A stretch of 64,000 nucleotides of DNA, taken from the NCBI GenBank assembly GCA_023079485.1, contig CM041083.1:152104552-152168551 (forward strand). The letters run 5' to 3'. Shown one piece after another: positions 62,600 through 64,000 of this stretch. The DNA comes from Archilochus colubris (Eukaryota > Chordata > Aves > Apodiformes > Trochilidae). Under the pieces are notes generated by a model. That model ran no database searches. It saw nothing but the letters and a program-made list of their open reading frames with translations, and was not told the DNA's origin. Each line of letters begins with the position of its first letter. Position 1 is the first letter of the stretch. The translations under genes were made by a program, and so were the position numbers.

Positions 62600-64000
62600 C
62601 CCAGCAAGTTCCCCAACACCAGGACACCCCTATCCCCTCTCCCACCCCCAGCGAGAGCGCGAAGAGCTCCGGTACCCCCCTCAGGCGGCAACTCACCGCC
62701 CCACGCGCACCCCACACGCGGGCTCCCCCCGGTTCCCCGAGAACCGAGCCCCTACACACGCACACCTCGGCGGGGACCTCCCACCCCCCTCCCCGGGCTT
62801 GCTGCCGCCGCTCCGGCGGCTCGGGAAGATCTCAAGGAAGCTGACCAGGGATGGGGAAGCCGCTGCGGGGCTGCAGGCCCGGACGGGCCGGGCCCGCTCC
62901 CCTCACCGCGCAGCACGTGCTCCGCCGAGAACACAGGGGCGGCCGCGCGCACTGCGCCCGCCAGGGGGCGCCGACACCGGCAGCGCGGAGGTCACAGCCC
63001 GGCTACGGCGTGACGGGCGCCCCCCCTCCCTCCCGCTTCCCACCGCCCCCAACGGCCCGGCCCGGCCCGCCGAACCCCGCGGCACAGGGAGAAGGGAAAG
63101 GGCCGGACCCGTCCGTTCCCCGTGGTGCCTCCCGGGCCGGGAAGGGTCCGCGGCGGGGGGCGGGGAAACGGCTCCCCGCGGCCGCCGCTGCCCACACGCG
63201 GCTCCGGGCCTAACAGGGAACAATCGGCCCCAGCACGCAGCCGCCGCCATGTCCCCCGCCTCCTCCCCCTCCCCAGCAACATGGCGCCGCCGAGGCCCCG
63301 CAGCTGCCGCCGCGCCGATTTCGTAATGAAGCCCGCGGCTCCCGAGCGGCGACGGCAAGGGGCCCGCCCGCTGGCCCTCGCCTGCCTGCCCACCCGGGAG
63401 AGGCCGGGAGCACCGGCCCGGCTGCCCGCGTCCCGGTGGGGAAGGGAGGGAGGAACGGGGTGAAGAGGGGGGGAAGAGGAGGGCCCGCCGCCCCCGCCCC
63501 TCCTGCGAACAAAAGCCCATGCGGAGGGGCCCGGGACGCGCTCGCAGCCCGCGGCATTGCCCCCTCCCTGGGGCCCCGCGCCCCCTCCCCCGGGGGGGGC
63601 TCCGGAGCACAAAGCGCCTCCACCGGGAACTCCCCGAGAGCCCCCCCCCCCCCCTCCGCCCCCTCCCTCACTCCCCGCCCGCCACCGCCTCCTTTACCGC
63701 CGCTGCCGTTCCCCGAGCTGGGCGTGGGCGGCGAACGGAGCCCCCGCGCCGCCGCGGCCTCTGCCCCATGTGCGGCTTTGTTCTGGTGCCGCCAACTTCC
63801 CCCCCCTCTACCCCCCCCGCAGCCGTGGCGGGCACGGCGCAAACTTTCCCGGACGGGCCTTCCCCCGCGGGCCGCGGGGGCAGAAACCCCCGCCCGCCCG
63901 CCTGCTCCCACCCCCGGCCCCCGGCAGCTGCCATTGTGCCGAGCGCGCCGCCCTGCCCGCCCCGGGGGCTCAGCCGCCGCCGGCCGCTCCCCGCGCCGTC
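62600..64000 (-). promoter_or_regulatory. MIR17HG: CpG island, probable MIR17HG promoter (continues past window)
   Basis: Extremely GC- and CpG-rich DNA from about 62640 to the right edge. Visible motifs are a canonical MYC/MAX E-box CACGTG at 62914-62919; E2F-like GCGCGAAG (62657-62664), GGCGCAAA (63836-63843) and TTTCCCGG (63845-63852); an inverted pair of YY1-like cores GCCGCCATG (63243-63251) and CAACATGGCGCC (63277-63288); and many SP1-type GC boxes. No TATA box is obvious. Several minus-strand donors occur (GTGAGT at 62696, GTGAGG at about 62905). A C13 run lies near 63641-63653. Long open frames here on both strands are compositional. Confidence 0.8.
62914..62919. promoter_or_regulatory. 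canonical E-box CACGTG
   Basis: A perfect MYC/MAX-type hexamer in the CpG island, upstream of the predicted splice donor. MYC activation of MIR17HG is established in mammals; binding here is inferred. Confidence 0.5.

Larger units (their letters stand above)
60475..62697 (-). ncRNA. MIR17HG: MIR17HG primary transcript carrying miR-17-92 (inferred extent)
   Basis: This is the non-coding host RNA from which the six microRNAs are cut. The direct evidence is the six same-strand hairpins packed in 798 bp, a spliced-exon signature at 62439-62527 and a CpG island immediately upstream. A candidate exon 1 donor reads GGCG/GTGAGT at 62697/62696, which would leave a 163-bp first intron. The true 5' end is higher up in the CpG island and the 3' end is not determined; a minus-strand AATAAA at 59962-59967 is one candidate polyadenylation signal. 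No conserved protein is encoded. In vertebrates this gene is driven by MYC and E2F factors and is needed for growth of lung, heart and B cells. Confidence 0.8.

Noticed and set aside
62220..63326. 368-codon plus-strand open frame at the right CpG island
   Set aside because: It crosses an AT-rich intron and the CpG island antisense to MIR17HG. The product is Pro/Arg-rich from composition, with no domain.
62903..63934. Minus-strand frames of 88-235 codons in the CpG island
   Set aside because: Overlapping Gly/Arg/Ala-rich frames in several phases at once. This is a compositional effect in promoter/5' UTR DNA of a non-coding host gene.

Overview
The window reads as bird nuclear DNA. Twelve or more CR1 LINE copies end in the avian 3' repeat (ATTCTATGA units), solo LTRs resemble ERVL-type LTRs of songbirds and other neoavians, and most of the sequence is AT-rich intron or intergenic DNA with two sharp CpG islands. 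A neoavian, perhaps a passerine, is likely, but the species cannot be fixed by eye.

Both recognisable genes are on the minus strand. From right to left: (1) A CpG island from about 62.6 kb to the window end is the probable promoter of the microRNA host gene MIR17HG. A short exon with perfect splice sites follows at 62439-62527, then the complete miR-17-92 cluster at 60475-61272, in transcription order mir-17, mir-18a, mir-19a, mir-20a, mir-19b-1, mir-92a-1. (2) About 22 kb of gene-free, repeat-bearing intergenic DNA follows. (3) A second CpG island (37.4-38.5 kb) holds exon 1 of GPC5 (glypican-5), with its signal peptide and first conserved cysteine. Exon 2 is at 23196-23357, after a 14.6 kb intron. 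(4) The remaining 23 kb lies inside GPC5 intron 2; the next coding exon was not seen and should lie beyond the left edge. MIR17HG directly upstream of GPC5 in the same orientation is the known vertebrate arrangement at human 13q31.3.

The rest is transposon history: two solo LTRs with intact 5-bp target duplications (4530-5625 and 26167-26876), an LTR fragment (about 40040-40208, minus), CR1 fragments in both orientations including a CR1-in-CR1 nest (51945-52469), and a CR1 piece with decayed reverse transcriptase reading frames (15281-16330). There is also a repeated pattern of long tracts made only of A and C on the plus strand, the longest 175 bp (12563-12737), and a perfect 18-bp inverted repeat at 2788-2831.

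No other protein gene, tRNA, rRNA or CRISPR is supported. The long open frames in the CpG islands are GC-driven shadows. No wholly new system was found; the outstanding content is the intact miR-17-92 oncomiR locus with its promoter and the head of GPC5.
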